This document shows positions 55,025 to 63,129 of a stretch of 64,000 nucleotides of DNA, piece by piece. Every line of letters starts with the position of its first letter. Position 1 is the first letter of the stretch. The translations under genes were made by a program, and so were the position numbers. The notes beneath the pieces were generated by a model that was given only the letters and a program-made list of their open reading frames with translations, had not been told where the DNA came from and ran no database searches. This DNA comes from Trinickia violacea (GTDB lineage Bacteria; Pseudomonadota; Gammaproteobacteria; Burkholderiales; Burkholderiaceae), in the NCBI RefSeq assembly GCF_005280735.1, contig NZ_CP040078.1, positions 1,426,001 to 1,490,000 on the forward strand, read 5' to 3'.

Positions 55025-55894
55025 TTAGCCTTTCCAACCTTGGAGAAAGTCGACCAGAAGCCGATTGACGACTTCCGGCTGCTCTTCATGCGGCAGATGC
55101 CCTGCACGCGCAATGGCATGGGTGACGACGTCGCGGGCCATGCCTTTCCACACGCTCGCCATATCGAACATCTTGCCCACCGCATAGAACTCCGCGCCCC
55201 ACAGGGCGAGCGTCGGAGCCTGAATCAACACGTCCGCATCCTCCCTGTCCTGGGCGACATCGACGGCGTTGGCGCGGTAGTCCGCCAGGGCGCCCCGCAC
55301 GGCTCCCGGTGCTTCGTAGGCGCGCACGTAGGTCTCGAAGGCCTCGCCCGAGATCGCGTGCGGGTCGTAGCACCAGTCGGAGAAGAAGTGCCTCAGCCAC
55401 GCACGCTCCTTGCCCGCGATCAGGGCCTCCGGCAGATCGGGAACCTGATGGAACAGGAAGAACCAATACGCGCGCGCGATCCGTGCGTCGATAGACTGGG
55501 CGACGATGCGCGTCGGCACGTTGTCCATGACGACGAGACGATCGACCGCTTCAGGATGGTCCTTCGCAAAGCGCGTCGCGACCCGCGCACCGCGATCGTG
55601 GCTCACGAGTGCAATACGTTCGATCGACAGTTCGCGCAGGAGCGCCCGCAGATCGTTCGCCATCGTCCGCTTGTCATAGCCGGCGGCGGGCTTTTCCGTT
55701 TCGCCATAGCCGCGCAGATCCGGCGCGATGACGCGGTAATGCTGCGCAAGCACGGGGATCTGATTCCGCCATGCGTAGTGCGTTTCCGGAAAGCCGTGAA
55801 GCAGCACCACGGGCGCGCCTTCGCCCGCTTCGACATAGTGCTGGCGAATTCCGTTTGCCGTAATCGTGTGATGCGTGACCTCGAGCTGGCTCAT
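55025..55894 (-). CDS. Alpha/beta hydrolase, haloacetate dehalogenase-like
   Basis: A 289-residue cytoplasmic alpha/beta hydrolase. HGFPETHYAW forms the oxyanion region. The nucleophile is Asp100 within SHDRGARV, with Arg101 and Arg104 matching the carboxylate-binding arginines of fluoroacetate dehalogenase. His266 (AGHLPHEEQ) is the catalytic base. YWFFLFHQ corresponds to the halide-pocket region, although the dehalogenase His-Trp pair reads Tyr-Trp here. Soluble epoxide hydrolases are the alternative. It is followed by the AEC transporter gene. Confidence 0.82.
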   Translation of the reverse strand: MSQLEVTHHTITANGIRQHYVEAGEGAPVVLLHGFPETHYAWRNQIPVLAQHYRVIAPDLRGYGETEKPAAGYDKRTMANDLRALLRELSIERIALVSHDRGARVATRFAKDHPEAVDRLVVMDNVPTRIVAQSIDARIARAYWFFLFHQVPDLPEALIAGKERAWLRHFFSDWCYDPHAISGEAFETYVRAYEAPGAVRGALADYRANAVDVAQDREDADVLIQAPTLALWGAEFYAVGKMFDMASVWKGMARDVVTHAIARAGHLPHEEQPEVVNRLLVDFLQGWKG

Positions 55895-55896
55895 GA

Positions 55897-56226
55897 TCAG
55901 CTCCCGAAATAGACGGATTGCAAACCCGGGATCGCGGGGGCAGGGGCGGTGCGGCTGCCGGACGAAGTCGAGCCGGACGCCGGTGCGCCGTAGCCGCTGT
56001 CGGCTACGCTGCCTGTCTGCGAAGCGTGAAGGGCAGCGACGCGCTGCTCGGCCGCAAGCAATTCGGACGGGTACGTAGCATCGGAGGTCGTGCCGCGGTA
56101 GCCGGCTTGTTGCAGTTCGACCAGTTCAGCACGCACCTGCTGGCGAGTCAGGCCGGATTGGGCAAAGGCCGCGGCCGGTAGGGCGGTTGCGACGGTGAGC
56201 AGTGAAGCAATGAGGATGCGTTTCAT
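55897..56226 (-). CDS. DUF4148 exported protein
   Basis: A 109-residue exported protein typical of Burkholderiaceae. The signal ends at AAAFAQ; then SGLTRQQVRAELVELQQAGY is the DUF4148 signature, followed by a Ser/Gly/Pro-rich tail. It ends 2 bases before the start of the dehalogenase-like gene, which suggests co-transcription. Function unknown. Confidence 0.88.
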   Translation of the reverse strand: MKRILIASLLTVATALPAAAFAQSGLTRQQVRAELVELQQAGYRGTTSDATYPSELLAAEQRVAALHASQTGSVADSGYGAPASGSTSSGSRTAPAPAIPGLQSVYFGS

Positions 56227-56318
56227 GATCGATTCTCCAAGTGGGGATCCGGTCAGCGCGTTCGATGAGGTGAACGTCTACCGGTTGGGAATCAGTCTAT
56301 TGAGCCGCATCCGTGCAA

Positions 56319-57305
56319 TTAAGCCGGTGGCGCAGATAAAGATTTTTGATGGCGCTGCACGGAATCCGCGCGGGCCAGCGCCTCGATGCGCGCAATGGCA
56401 TCGTTCAAGGACGACGAGAGCGTCGAGCGCAGGTGCTCGAGCAGCGTGCGGACCTTGGCATCGAGATAACGGCGCGAAGGGTAGACCGCGAACACGGTGA
56501 ACGGCCTGAGGCGATAGTGCGGGAGCACGCGCACGAGCTTTCCGTCAACCAGATCGTCGACGACGGTGTACGTCGCGAGCGTGCCGATGCCGGCCCCCTG
56601 CAGCAGCGCTGCCCGCATCACATCGGGGACATTGACTTGAAGCGGCGACTTCGAAATCTTCCAGATCTGCGCGTCCGCCTCGCTTTCGATATGCCATTCG
56701 TCAGGCGGCGACACGGGCGATTCGAGCATGAGCAACGTGTGGCCACTCAGTTCCTCGCGCGTGCGAGGCGCGCCCTGGCGTTTCAGATAGTCCGGCGAGG
56801 CCACCATCACGGCGTATGCCGAGCCGAGCGGCTGGGCAACATACACGGAGTCGGGAAGCTCCGTGGCGGAGATCAGTGAGAGGTCATATCCCTCCTCGAC
56901 CAAATTGGGCATGCTTTGTTCGATCTTCAATTCGACGAAGACATCGGGGTAGGCCTGCCGATAGCTGGTCAGCGCCGCGGCCACCACGCCCTGCGCAAGG
57001 CCTGGCGCGCAGTGCAGCCGTAACCTGCCGGTTGGAGACACGCCTGCGCCGCGGGCCTCGTCGGTTGCCGAATCGATGGCTGCGAGGATCGCCTTGGCGC
57101 GCTCGTAGAAACGTCCACCGGGTTCGGTGACGGAGAGATGCCGCGTCGTGCGATGCAGCACGGCGGTCTGCAACTGCTGCTCCAGCGCCGTGACCGTGCG
57201 CGAAACCTGTGCAGGCGTCGCGTTATTTTCTTTCGCGACGGCGCTGAAGGAGCCGGTTTCGACGACGCGGACGAAGATCCGCATACTGCTGACGATGTCT
57301 GCCAT
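56319..57305 (-). CDS. LysR-family transcriptional regulator
   Basis: A 328-residue LysR regulator; the helix-turn-helix is at about 1-65 (FSAVAKENNATPAQVSRTVTALEQQLQTAVLHRTTR). A long C-terminal tail follows the effector domain. It is divergent from the cluster beginning at 57669 and probably regulates it. Confidence 0.9.
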   Translation of the reverse strand: MADIVSSMRIFVRVVETGSFSAVAKENNATPAQVSRTVTALEQQLQTAVLHRTTRHLSVTEPGGRFYERAKAILAAIDSATDEARGAGVSPTGRLRLHCAPGLAQGVVAAALTSYRQAYPDVFVELKIEQSMPNLVEEGYDLSLISATELPDSVYVAQPLGSAYAVMVASPDYLKRQGAPRTREELSGHTLLMLESPVSPPDEWHIESEADAQIWKISKSPLQVNVPDVMRAALLQGAGIGTLATYTVVDDLVDGKLVRVLPHYRLRPFTVFAVYPSRRYLDAKVRTLLEHLRSTLSSSLNDAIARIEALARADSVQRHQKSLSAPPA

Positions 57306-57668
57306 TGCGTTCCCGAACGAAGAGAGCACGCGTTGTTCCTTGGGGGGCTGGCTCGGAGACAACCTGCTCGACGTGCTGCCGCTTTTTCGCGCAGTCCCAA
57401 ATCAACCGTGGCGGCGGCATCAACCGTTTTATGCCTGCTTGGAATGAATGTTATGTGCCTGGCGAATCTTCTGCCAGCGTGATCCCGCGCGCATGATCTG
57501 CCCATCACGAATTTCCCCGTATGAAGCAGGTCATGAGCAACTATACGAATCACATCGTTCATACCCAGTACGACCCGTTCATGAAGGGCAACGAGTGGAC
57601 GAAGCCGGTAACGGCCGCCGCGTGAACTGCGCCCGCGACATATCGAAATTTTTTGGAGGTCTCGTAAC
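57306..57668. other. Regulatory intergenic region of the cleavage cluster
   Basis: About 363 bases between the LysR gene and the cupin dioxygenase gene. It should contain the LysR-controlled promoter. GGAGG at about 57654 is the ribosome site of the cupin gene. A short open frame lies at 57521-57625. Confidence 0.5.
57521..57625 (+). CDS. Possible 34-residue small protein or gene remnant
   Basis: An ATG at 57521 opens a frame that reads MKQVMSNYTNHIVHTQYDPF and MKGNEWTKPVTAAA before a stop. The composition is protein-like. No ribosome site precedes the first ATG; a weak AGCAGG precedes the internal Met5. It could be a leader peptide for the downstream operon or the tail of a lost gene. I do not recognise it. 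Confidence 0.3.
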   Translation: MKQVMSNYTNHIVHTQYDPFMKGNEWTKPVTAAA

Positions 57669-58211
57669 ATGACCAACACAACCGCAAGCAAGCCTGATGA
57701 GCTTGCTGTCCCCTATCAGCTGTCTCAACCCTCTGACATGTCACCCGACATCGTGCACCTGGGCGTCCTCGACAAGTGGCTGGAGGACGATAACCTTTGG
57801 GTGCCGATGTCGCCGACGGTGTCGTTCAAGCCGCTGCTTTTCAGCGCCAGCCAGGGCTATTTCGTCAATCTGCTCAGAGTGCGCCAGTCCGGCGTGCTCT
57901 CGCGCCACCGCCATACCGGGCCTGTGCACGCGATTGTTCTGAGAGGCAGATGGTATTACCTCGAGCACAACTGGGTTGCGGAGCAGGGTGGCTACGCGCA
58001 CGAGCCGGCAGGCGAGACGCACACCTTGTACGTGCCCGAGGACGTAACAGAGATGATCACGTGGTTCCATGTGACCGGCGGCTACACCTACGTCGATCCG
58101 CAAGGCAACGCAGTGGGATACGAAGACGTGTTCACGAAAATCGAAGCGGCCCGCAAGCATTACGAAGAGATCGGCCTCGGCGCCGATTACGTCAAGCAGT
58201 TCATTCGCTAA
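57669..58211 (+). CDS. Cupin dioxygenase, 2,4'-dihydroxyacetophenone dioxygenase-like
   Basis: A 180-residue cupin with metal ligands His80, His82, His87 and His118 (SRHRHTGPVHAIVLRG, PAGETHTLYVPE). The overall form fits the 2,4'-dihydroxyacetophenone dioxygenase family, which cleaves the C-C bond between a carbonyl and a hydroxymethyl carbon of aryl ketones. GGAGG lies upstream of the ATG. It leads an operon with an alpha/beta hydrolase and an oxocamphor-hydrolase-like protein, all suited to cleaving ketones or diketones. The substrate is unproven. Confidence 0.8.
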   Translation: MTNTTASKPDELAVPYQLSQPSDMSPDIVHLGVLDKWLEDDNLWVPMSPTVSFKPLLFSASQGYFVNLLRVRQSGVLSRHRHTGPVHAIVLRGRWYYLEHNWVAEQGGYAHEPAGETHTLYVPEDVTEMITWFHVTGGYTYVDPQGNAVGYEDVFTKIEAARKHYEEIGLGADYVKQFIR

Positions 58212-58334
58212 GACGACTCGCTGCGTGCACGTTTCGAATGCCACGAAAGCGCGCACGAACACGCATCAAACGCGCGTCGGCGGCCGGGCACCTCGATCGC
58301 CCGCCACCACAGACCGCAACGGAGGATTTTCATC

Positions 58335-59150
58335 ATGGAACGACGAACTGTTGACGTGGCTGGCGTACCGATCAGCTACCTGAGCGCCGGTGACCCGGCA
58401 AGCCCCGTCTTGCTGTTGCTGCATGGTACCTATTGGAGCCGCGTATGGCAGCCGGTGCTCGACGACCTGGCCGCCGCCGGATTACGCCCTATCGCGGTGG
58501 ATTTCCCCGGCTCCGGTCGCTCAGGCGGCGAGCTGACTATTGAGGATGCGTCGATTCCCGCTCTGGCGAATTGGCTGCCGCGCTTCCTGGATGCGCTCGG
58601 TATCGCGGGGCCGGTGGGCGTTGCGGGGCACGACATCGGCGGGGGCATCGCGCAGCAGGTGTTCGTCGATGGAAAGATAGCGGTCAGCAAGCTCGCACTC
58701 GTCAACGCAGTGATGTTCGATTCATGGCCGGTGCCAGGCGTTGCCCGGTTCCGCGATCCGGCGGTGGCCGCTGCGACGACGACCGAGGATATCCTTGCCG
58801 CCCGTCGCAAGTCGGTCCTCACCGCACTGGCCAGGCCAACCACGGAAAGCGAGGTGGCCGAGTATCTCGAACCGTGGACGGAGCCGCGCGTTGCACGGTC
58901 GTGGCTCGCCTTGGCCGGTGCGGCGGACAATCGTTACACGATGGAGCTGTTGCCGCGCCTTCGCGCGTCGCAGACGCCCAAGCTGCTCGTCTGGGGCGAA
59001 GACGACAGCTTCCAGCTCGTCGAGCACGCGGAGCGCTTCGCCAAAGAGATCCCGAACACGCAGCTCGTCCGGATTCCCAAGGCGGGCCACATCCCCATGG
59101 AAAACGACGCTGTCGCCGTGGCTCGTGCGTTGGCCGGGTTCTTCGTCTGA
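58335..59150 (+). CDS. Alpha/beta hydrolase with Asp nucleophile
   Basis: A 271-residue alpha/beta hydrolase. HGTYWSRVWQP lies near the oxyanion hole. The nucleophile elbow GHDIGGG carries Asp100, and the base His252 lies in KAGHIPMEN. Asp at the elbow is typical of dehalogenases and epoxide hydrolases rather than esterases. GGAGGA lies before the ATG. It is the second gene of the cluster. Confidence 0.83.
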   Translation: MERRTVDVAGVPISYLSAGDPASPVLLLLHGTYWSRVWQPVLDDLAAAGLRPIAVDFPGSGRSGGELTIEDASIPALANWLPRFLDALGIAGPVGVAGHDIGGGIAQQVFVDGKIAVSKLALVNAVMFDSWPVPGVARFRDPAVAAATTTEDILAARRKSVLTALARPTTESEVAEYLEPWTEPRVARSWLALAGAADNRYTMELLPRLRASQTPKLLVWGEDDSFQLVEHAERFAKEIPNTQLVRIPKAGHIPMENDAVAVARALAGFFV

Positions 59151-59253
59151 CGCAGGGCAGCAGGCGGAAGCGGTTGTCGCTCGTTGGCCCTTTCCCAGCT
59201 CGCGGATGGGGCTCATGAAAAGTTCAGCAAGGTACTCGCCATAGGAAAACATC

Positions 59254-60030
59254 ATGCAAACGAATCCCGAAAACTATTTCACTGCCTACCGCAACCTGAA
59301 GATGACACGGGATGAGGACGGCGTGCTGGTCGTGCAATTCCATAGCGATGGCGGCCCGCTCACTTTTACGGCGGAGGCCCACACGGACGTTGTCGATGCC
59401 TTCTACCGGATATCGCAGGATCGTGCGAACAAGATCGTTATCCTCACGGGTGCAGGCGGCGATTTCATGACCGGGGTTGACTGGGCGTCTTTCAAGGACG
59501 TGTCCGATCCCGACATCTGGAGCCAGATCCACGACGAAGGCGTTCAGGTCCTGGAAAACATCGCCAATATACGCGTGCCGGTCATCGCGGCCATCGAGGG
59601 GCGCGCGCATATCCACTCGGAGTACATTCTGTTGTCCAACGTCATCGTGGCGGCAGAAGGCGCAACCTTTCACGACATGGGCCACTATGCGGCGGGTGTC
59701 GTGCCTGGCGACGGCATCTTTACCACCTGGAGCTATCGCGCGGGACCGGGGCGGGCGGAAGCTTTCCTGTTCAACGCGCAGCCGATTACCGCGGCAGTCG
59801 CACGCGAGTGGGGCGTGGTTGCGGAGGTCGTGCCAGACGGCCAGGCGCTTGACCGGGCACAGGAATTAGCGAGGCAGTATTTGAAAGCGCCTGAGGTGGC
59901 ACGCCGCAACACGCGCGTACACTTTATTTGGCCCTTGAAGCAACGCATCGTGCAGGAAGTCGGCTATGGGCTCTCGCTCGAAGGCGCCTCCGCATCCGCC
60001 CTCGTGAAAGCCATGCAGGCGAAGAGCTGA
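59254..60030 (+). CDS. Crotonase-superfamily protein, 6-oxocamphor hydrolase-like
   Basis: A 258-residue crotonase-fold protein. The oxyanion-forming GAGGDFMTGVDW and IEGRAHIHSEY segments are present. The segment HDMGHYAAGVVPGDG keeps the His/Asp pair (His144 and Asp153) that corresponds to His145 and Asp154 of 6-oxocamphor hydrolase, which breaks a C-C bond in cyclic beta-diketones. The usual glutamates of enoyl-CoA hydratase are not evident. It therefore probably hydrolyses a non-CoA diketone, in keeping with the neighbouring cupin dioxygenase. Confidence 0.82.
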   Translation: MQTNPENYFTAYRNLKMTRDEDGVLVVQFHSDGGPLTFTAEAHTDVVDAFYRISQDRANKIVILTGAGGDFMTGVDWASFKDVSDPDIWSQIHDEGVQVLENIANIRVPVIAAIEGRAHIHSEYILLSNVIVAAEGATFHDMGHYAAGVVPGDGIFTTWSYRAGPGRAEAFLFNAQPITAAVAREWGVVAEVVPDGQALDRAQELARQYLKAPEVARRNTRVHFIWPLKQRIVQEVGYGLSLEGASASALVKAMQAKS

Positions 60031-60042
60031 CCTTCATGACGT

Positions 60043-60582
60043 TTAGGCAGGAAACGTCGGCGCGGCAGGAAAGTCGACCGGTACGCGGGTTGTCGAGTGC
60101 AAATACGTGGTCACAGTCCTGTCGCCGATTATGACGATTGCATCGACAAGGTTTTCCTTCGTCCAGCCTGCGGAGAAAAACGCTTCGACGACGGGCGCAT
60201 CGGCGTGGCCTCGATTAACCGTGATGTTGTGCACGAGGCGAGCAAGCACGTCGAGCTTCGAGTCGAAGCTCGCTTTGCCGCTCCGAATCTCGAGAATCTG
60301 TTCGTCGGAGAAGCCCAAGTTCTTGGCGATCATGGTGTGCGCCGCAAGGCAGTATTCGCAACTGTTGACCTGGCTGACGACGAGATCCACCACTTCCCGT
60401 TCTTTTGCTGAGAGGCTGCTTTTCGCGTTTCGGAAAGCGAGATAGTTGGCAAGTGCATTTTCCGAATGTGCGAGCGCCGCGTAGAGATTCGGCACGAAGC
60501 CGAGCTTGCTTTGAAGGCTGTCAAAAATGGCCTGGTTGGACGGGGATACTTCTTCGCGCTTTGGAACGTTAATCGTGGTCAT
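60043..60582 (-). CDS. Carboxymuconolactone decarboxylase/AhpD-like peroxidase-type protein
   Basis: A 179-residue protein of the AhpD/CMD family. The redox motif NSCEYCLAAHTM gives Cys75, Cys78 and His82, as in alkylhydroperoxidase AhpD. It lies tail to tail with the crotonase gene, separated by 12 bases. It may detoxify peroxides arising from the neighbouring oxygenase, which is inference. Confidence 0.88.
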   Translation of the reverse strand: MTTINVPKREEVSPSNQAIFDSLQSKLGFVPNLYAALAHSENALANYLAFRNAKSSLSAKEREVVDLVVSQVNSCEYCLAAHTMIAKNLGFSDEQILEIRSGKASFDSKLDVLARLVHNITVNRGHADAPVVEAFFSAGWTKENLVDAIVIIGDRTVTTYLHSTTRVPVDFPAAPTFPA

Positions 60583-60927
60583 GGCGTTCTCCAGGTTGTC
60601 ACTTCGTCGAGTGAAGTTTTTGTTGATCAGCTGATCACCTAAAGAGAAGATGATGCCGGCGGCCGCAATGGCGCAGAAGACAGCATCGCTGCATAACTCT
60701 CATTCCTGAGAAGCATAAGTCGGAAGGGGGGTCCTGAGCCGATGGTCATCGGCCTGGGTTCGCCATCGCCTTCCATCGCAAGCTTGGATTTCTGGTGACG
60801 CGTGAGAACGACAAGGGCTTCGAGTTCTTTATCACACTGGATGAACTAGCCACGAAACCAGTGGTGCGGCGCGCGACTGCTCAGACGGCATCCCGCTTGG
60901 ACTAACGCGCGAAGCCAGCGAAACCAG
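60583..60927. other. Intergenic region with a possible gene remnant
   Basis: About 345 bases without an intact gene. At about 60738-60905 on the plus strand a frame without start codon reads GFAIAFHRKLGFLVTRENDK then GFEFFITLDELATKPVVRR. It resembles a short piece of a glyoxalase/bleomycin-resistance-type domain. I treat it as a remnant with low confidence. Confidence 0.4.
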
Positions 60928-61560
60928 CTAGACGCGCGACGCCAGAAGTCTGATGCCGGCAATCCCGAATACGACGGCCAGGCATCCTTCCAGGACGCGA
61001 CGGGTCCGCACGTACATCCTGCGAGCCGAATCCGTCGAAAACAGCATTGCATAACTGCCGAACACCAGACATCCGATCGCTGCACAGCCCGCAACTAAAG
61101 CACTATGGGTAGGCCCCGTGCCGTTCGACGAGAGAGCAACAATTGAAACCCACACGAGGATGGCTTTGGGATTGGTGAGGTGGAGCATCACGCCACGGGA
61201 GTAGACGCTCATCAATGTCGGTGTTCGTTCCGCGTTCAATACGGATGCAGCTGCAGTCGCAAGCGCATTGCGTCCGGATTTGAAGGCTAGCCACAAGAGA
61301 TACAGACCACCAAAAATTTTGACTGCAATGATGAATTGCGAATAGGCGATCAGGGCAGCCGACACGCCTAGCGTTGCCACCGTCGCCCAAAACATTGACC
61401 CGGAGACGACACCGAGTGCGAACATCAACGCCGCTTTCCGGCCGTGACTGGCCGCGATGGACATAATCGCAAGGTTGCTCGGCCCTGGACTCGCGGTGCC
61501 AACGAAATACGCTGCATAGGCAAGCAGCAGGTTTGCCGAGAAATAGGCGTTTCCAGTCAT
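60928..61560 (-). CDS. LysE/RhtB-family exporter
   Basis: A 210-residue LysE-type exporter with six helices. TASPGPSNLAIMSIAASHGR is the canonical PGP-containing loop, and MLHLTNPKAILVW is the second signature. The ATG at 61560 begins close to the first helix; an ATG at 61590 with ten more residues is also possible. It stands alone, with no LysR gene beside it. Confidence 0.88.
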   Translation of the reverse strand: MTGNAYFSANLLLAYAAYFVGTASPGPSNLAIMSIAASHGRKAALMFALGVVSGSMFWATVATLGVSAALIAYSQFIIAVKIFGGLYLLWLAFKSGRNALATAAASVLNAERTPTLMSVYSRGVMLHLTNPKAILVWVSIVALSSNGTGPTHSALVAGCAAIGCLVFGSYAMLFSTDSARRMYVRTRRVLEGCLAVVFGIAGIRLLASRV

Positions 61561-61754
61561 GTTTGGTTCCGGAAATGGAAAGTCGCTCATTATCGGGCTT
61601 TGCCGAAACGAGCGGGAGTGGCAATATTGCCATCTTTCGCGGAGTATCAGACATGTGCGCCAGAGTTCGTCGAACGACGCGGGCGGATGGCGCCGTATGG
61701 CCGAAGCAAGTCAAGCGCCCGGGCCGCCTTCATGAATGCCTCGATTCGACCTGT

Positions 61755-63107
61755 TTAGGCGCGCAAGGGCCTTAACCCGGTGCGCACTTCGTTCGCGAAG
61801 ATCATCGGTTCTTCCCATGCCGCGAAGTGCCCGCCCGTTTCGGGTTTGTTGAAGTAGATCAGGTTGTGATAGGCCTTTTCGGTCCAGCTCTTTGGCGCCT
61901 GGTAGTTTTCTCCCGGAAAAGCGCTCACAGCGGCAGGCACGTTGACGTCGGCCGCGAGGAAGAAATTCGCGTGCGACTCCCAATAGAAGCGCGCCGCCGA
62001 GATGCCGGTGTTGGTCAGCCAGTAAAGCGTGATGTCGTCGAGTATGTCGTCTCGCGTCAGCGCGCCTGACGAATGACCATTGACGGGATGACCGAGCACG
62101 GCTGCGGTCAATGCCGCCGCGGGCTGGCCATAGCCGTCGCCATGATCGAGGAGCCACGATGCAAGGGCGATGGGCGAGTCGGCGAGTCCGTACAGTGTCT
62201 GCGGGCGCGTGCCCATTTCGAGCGCGTATCCGCGCTTCCTCTTGAAGTTCGCGCTCAGTTGCTCATACGCATGCTTTTCCTCATCTGACAGGCCAGCGGG
62301 CGTCGGATCGCCCGCGACAAGCGACTTGAGAATGTCAGCCGGCACCGACGCGGGGAAGTTCACATGAATGCCGATCAGTTCGGGCGGCGCCTGTTTGGCC
62401 ATGATGTTCGTGACAATGCCGCCAAGATCGCCGCCCTGCGAAGCAAAGCGCTCATAGCCGAGGCGCTTCATCAACGTGACCCACGCACGCGCGATGCGTT
62501 CCGGTCCCCAACCAGTCGTGGTCGGTCTCGCCGAAAAGCCGTAGCCCGGCAACGAGGGAATCACGAGATGGAACGCATCGGAAGCCGGTGCGCCGTAGGC
62601 GGTCGGATTGACCAGCGGGTCGATGATCTTGAATTGCTCGATGACCGAGCCGGGCCAGCCGTGCGTCACGATCAACGGCATCGCGTTTTCGTGCTTCGAC
62701 CGCACATGGATGAAATGGATGTCGAGTCCGTCGATCTCAGTGATGAACTGCGGATACGAATTCAGCCGTGCTTCGCATTTGCGCCAGTCGTAGCCGCTTG
62801 CCCAATATTGCGCGAGTCCCTGAATGGTGGCGAGCTGAATCCCTTGCGATTCGTCGGGCACCGTCTCGCGATCCGGCCAGCGCGTGGCCTTGATGCGACG
62901 CCGCATGTCGACGAGCTGCGAGTCGGGGACGTGAACGCGGAACGGCCGGATCGCCGTCTTGTCGCCGTTCGCGGGTTCGGTGATCGTGCCGATCGCCGGG
63001 CTCGTTTCCGCGAAGGCGAGCCGGCTCAGCGAGCCTGCCGCGAGCGCCGCGGCGGCCACACCGACAAACTGCCGGCGCGATGAGGACTGGGGCGTGTCGT
63101 TTGACAT
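61755..63107 (-). CDS. Tat-exported epoxide hydrolase-like alpha/beta hydrolase (copy 2)
   Basis: A 450-residue paralogue of the protein at 12525-13850. It has a twin-arginine signal (SSRRQFVGVAAAALA), the HGWPGS oxyanion motif, the nucleophile Asp227 in GGDLG (copy 1 has GGDWG), a probable acid in FPGEN and a His in TGGHFAAWEEP. Long identical stretches, such as FIHVRSK and SLPGYGFS, show a shared origin, but divergence is clear throughout. It is followed upstream by an NmrA-like gene in the same direction, 22 bases apart, which suggests co-transcription. Confidence 0.87.
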   Translation of the reverse strand: MSNDTPQSSSRRQFVGVAAAALAAGSLSRLAFAETSPAIGTITEPANGDKTAIRPFRVHVPDSQLVDMRRRIKATRWPDRETVPDESQGIQLATIQGLAQYWASGYDWRKCEARLNSYPQFITEIDGLDIHFIHVRSKHENAMPLIVTHGWPGSVIEQFKIIDPLVNPTAYGAPASDAFHLVIPSLPGYGFSARPTTTGWGPERIARAWVTLMKRLGYERFASQGGDLGGIVTNIMAKQAPPELIGIHVNFPASVPADILKSLVAGDPTPAGLSDEEKHAYEQLSANFKRKRGYALEMGTRPQTLYGLADSPIALASWLLDHGDGYGQPAAALTAAVLGHPVNGHSSGALTRDDILDDITLYWLTNTGISAARFYWESHANFFLAADVNVPAAVSAFPGENYQAPKSWTEKAYHNLIYFNKPETGGHFAAWEEPMIFANEVRTGLRPLRA

Positions 63108-63129
63108 GGGATCGCTCTCCTGGCTTGGA

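Noticed and set aside
59254..60030. Ordinary enoyl-CoA hydratase
   Set aside because: The glutamates expected for CoA-ester hydration are not evident, while the His/Asp pair of oxocamphor hydrolase is present.
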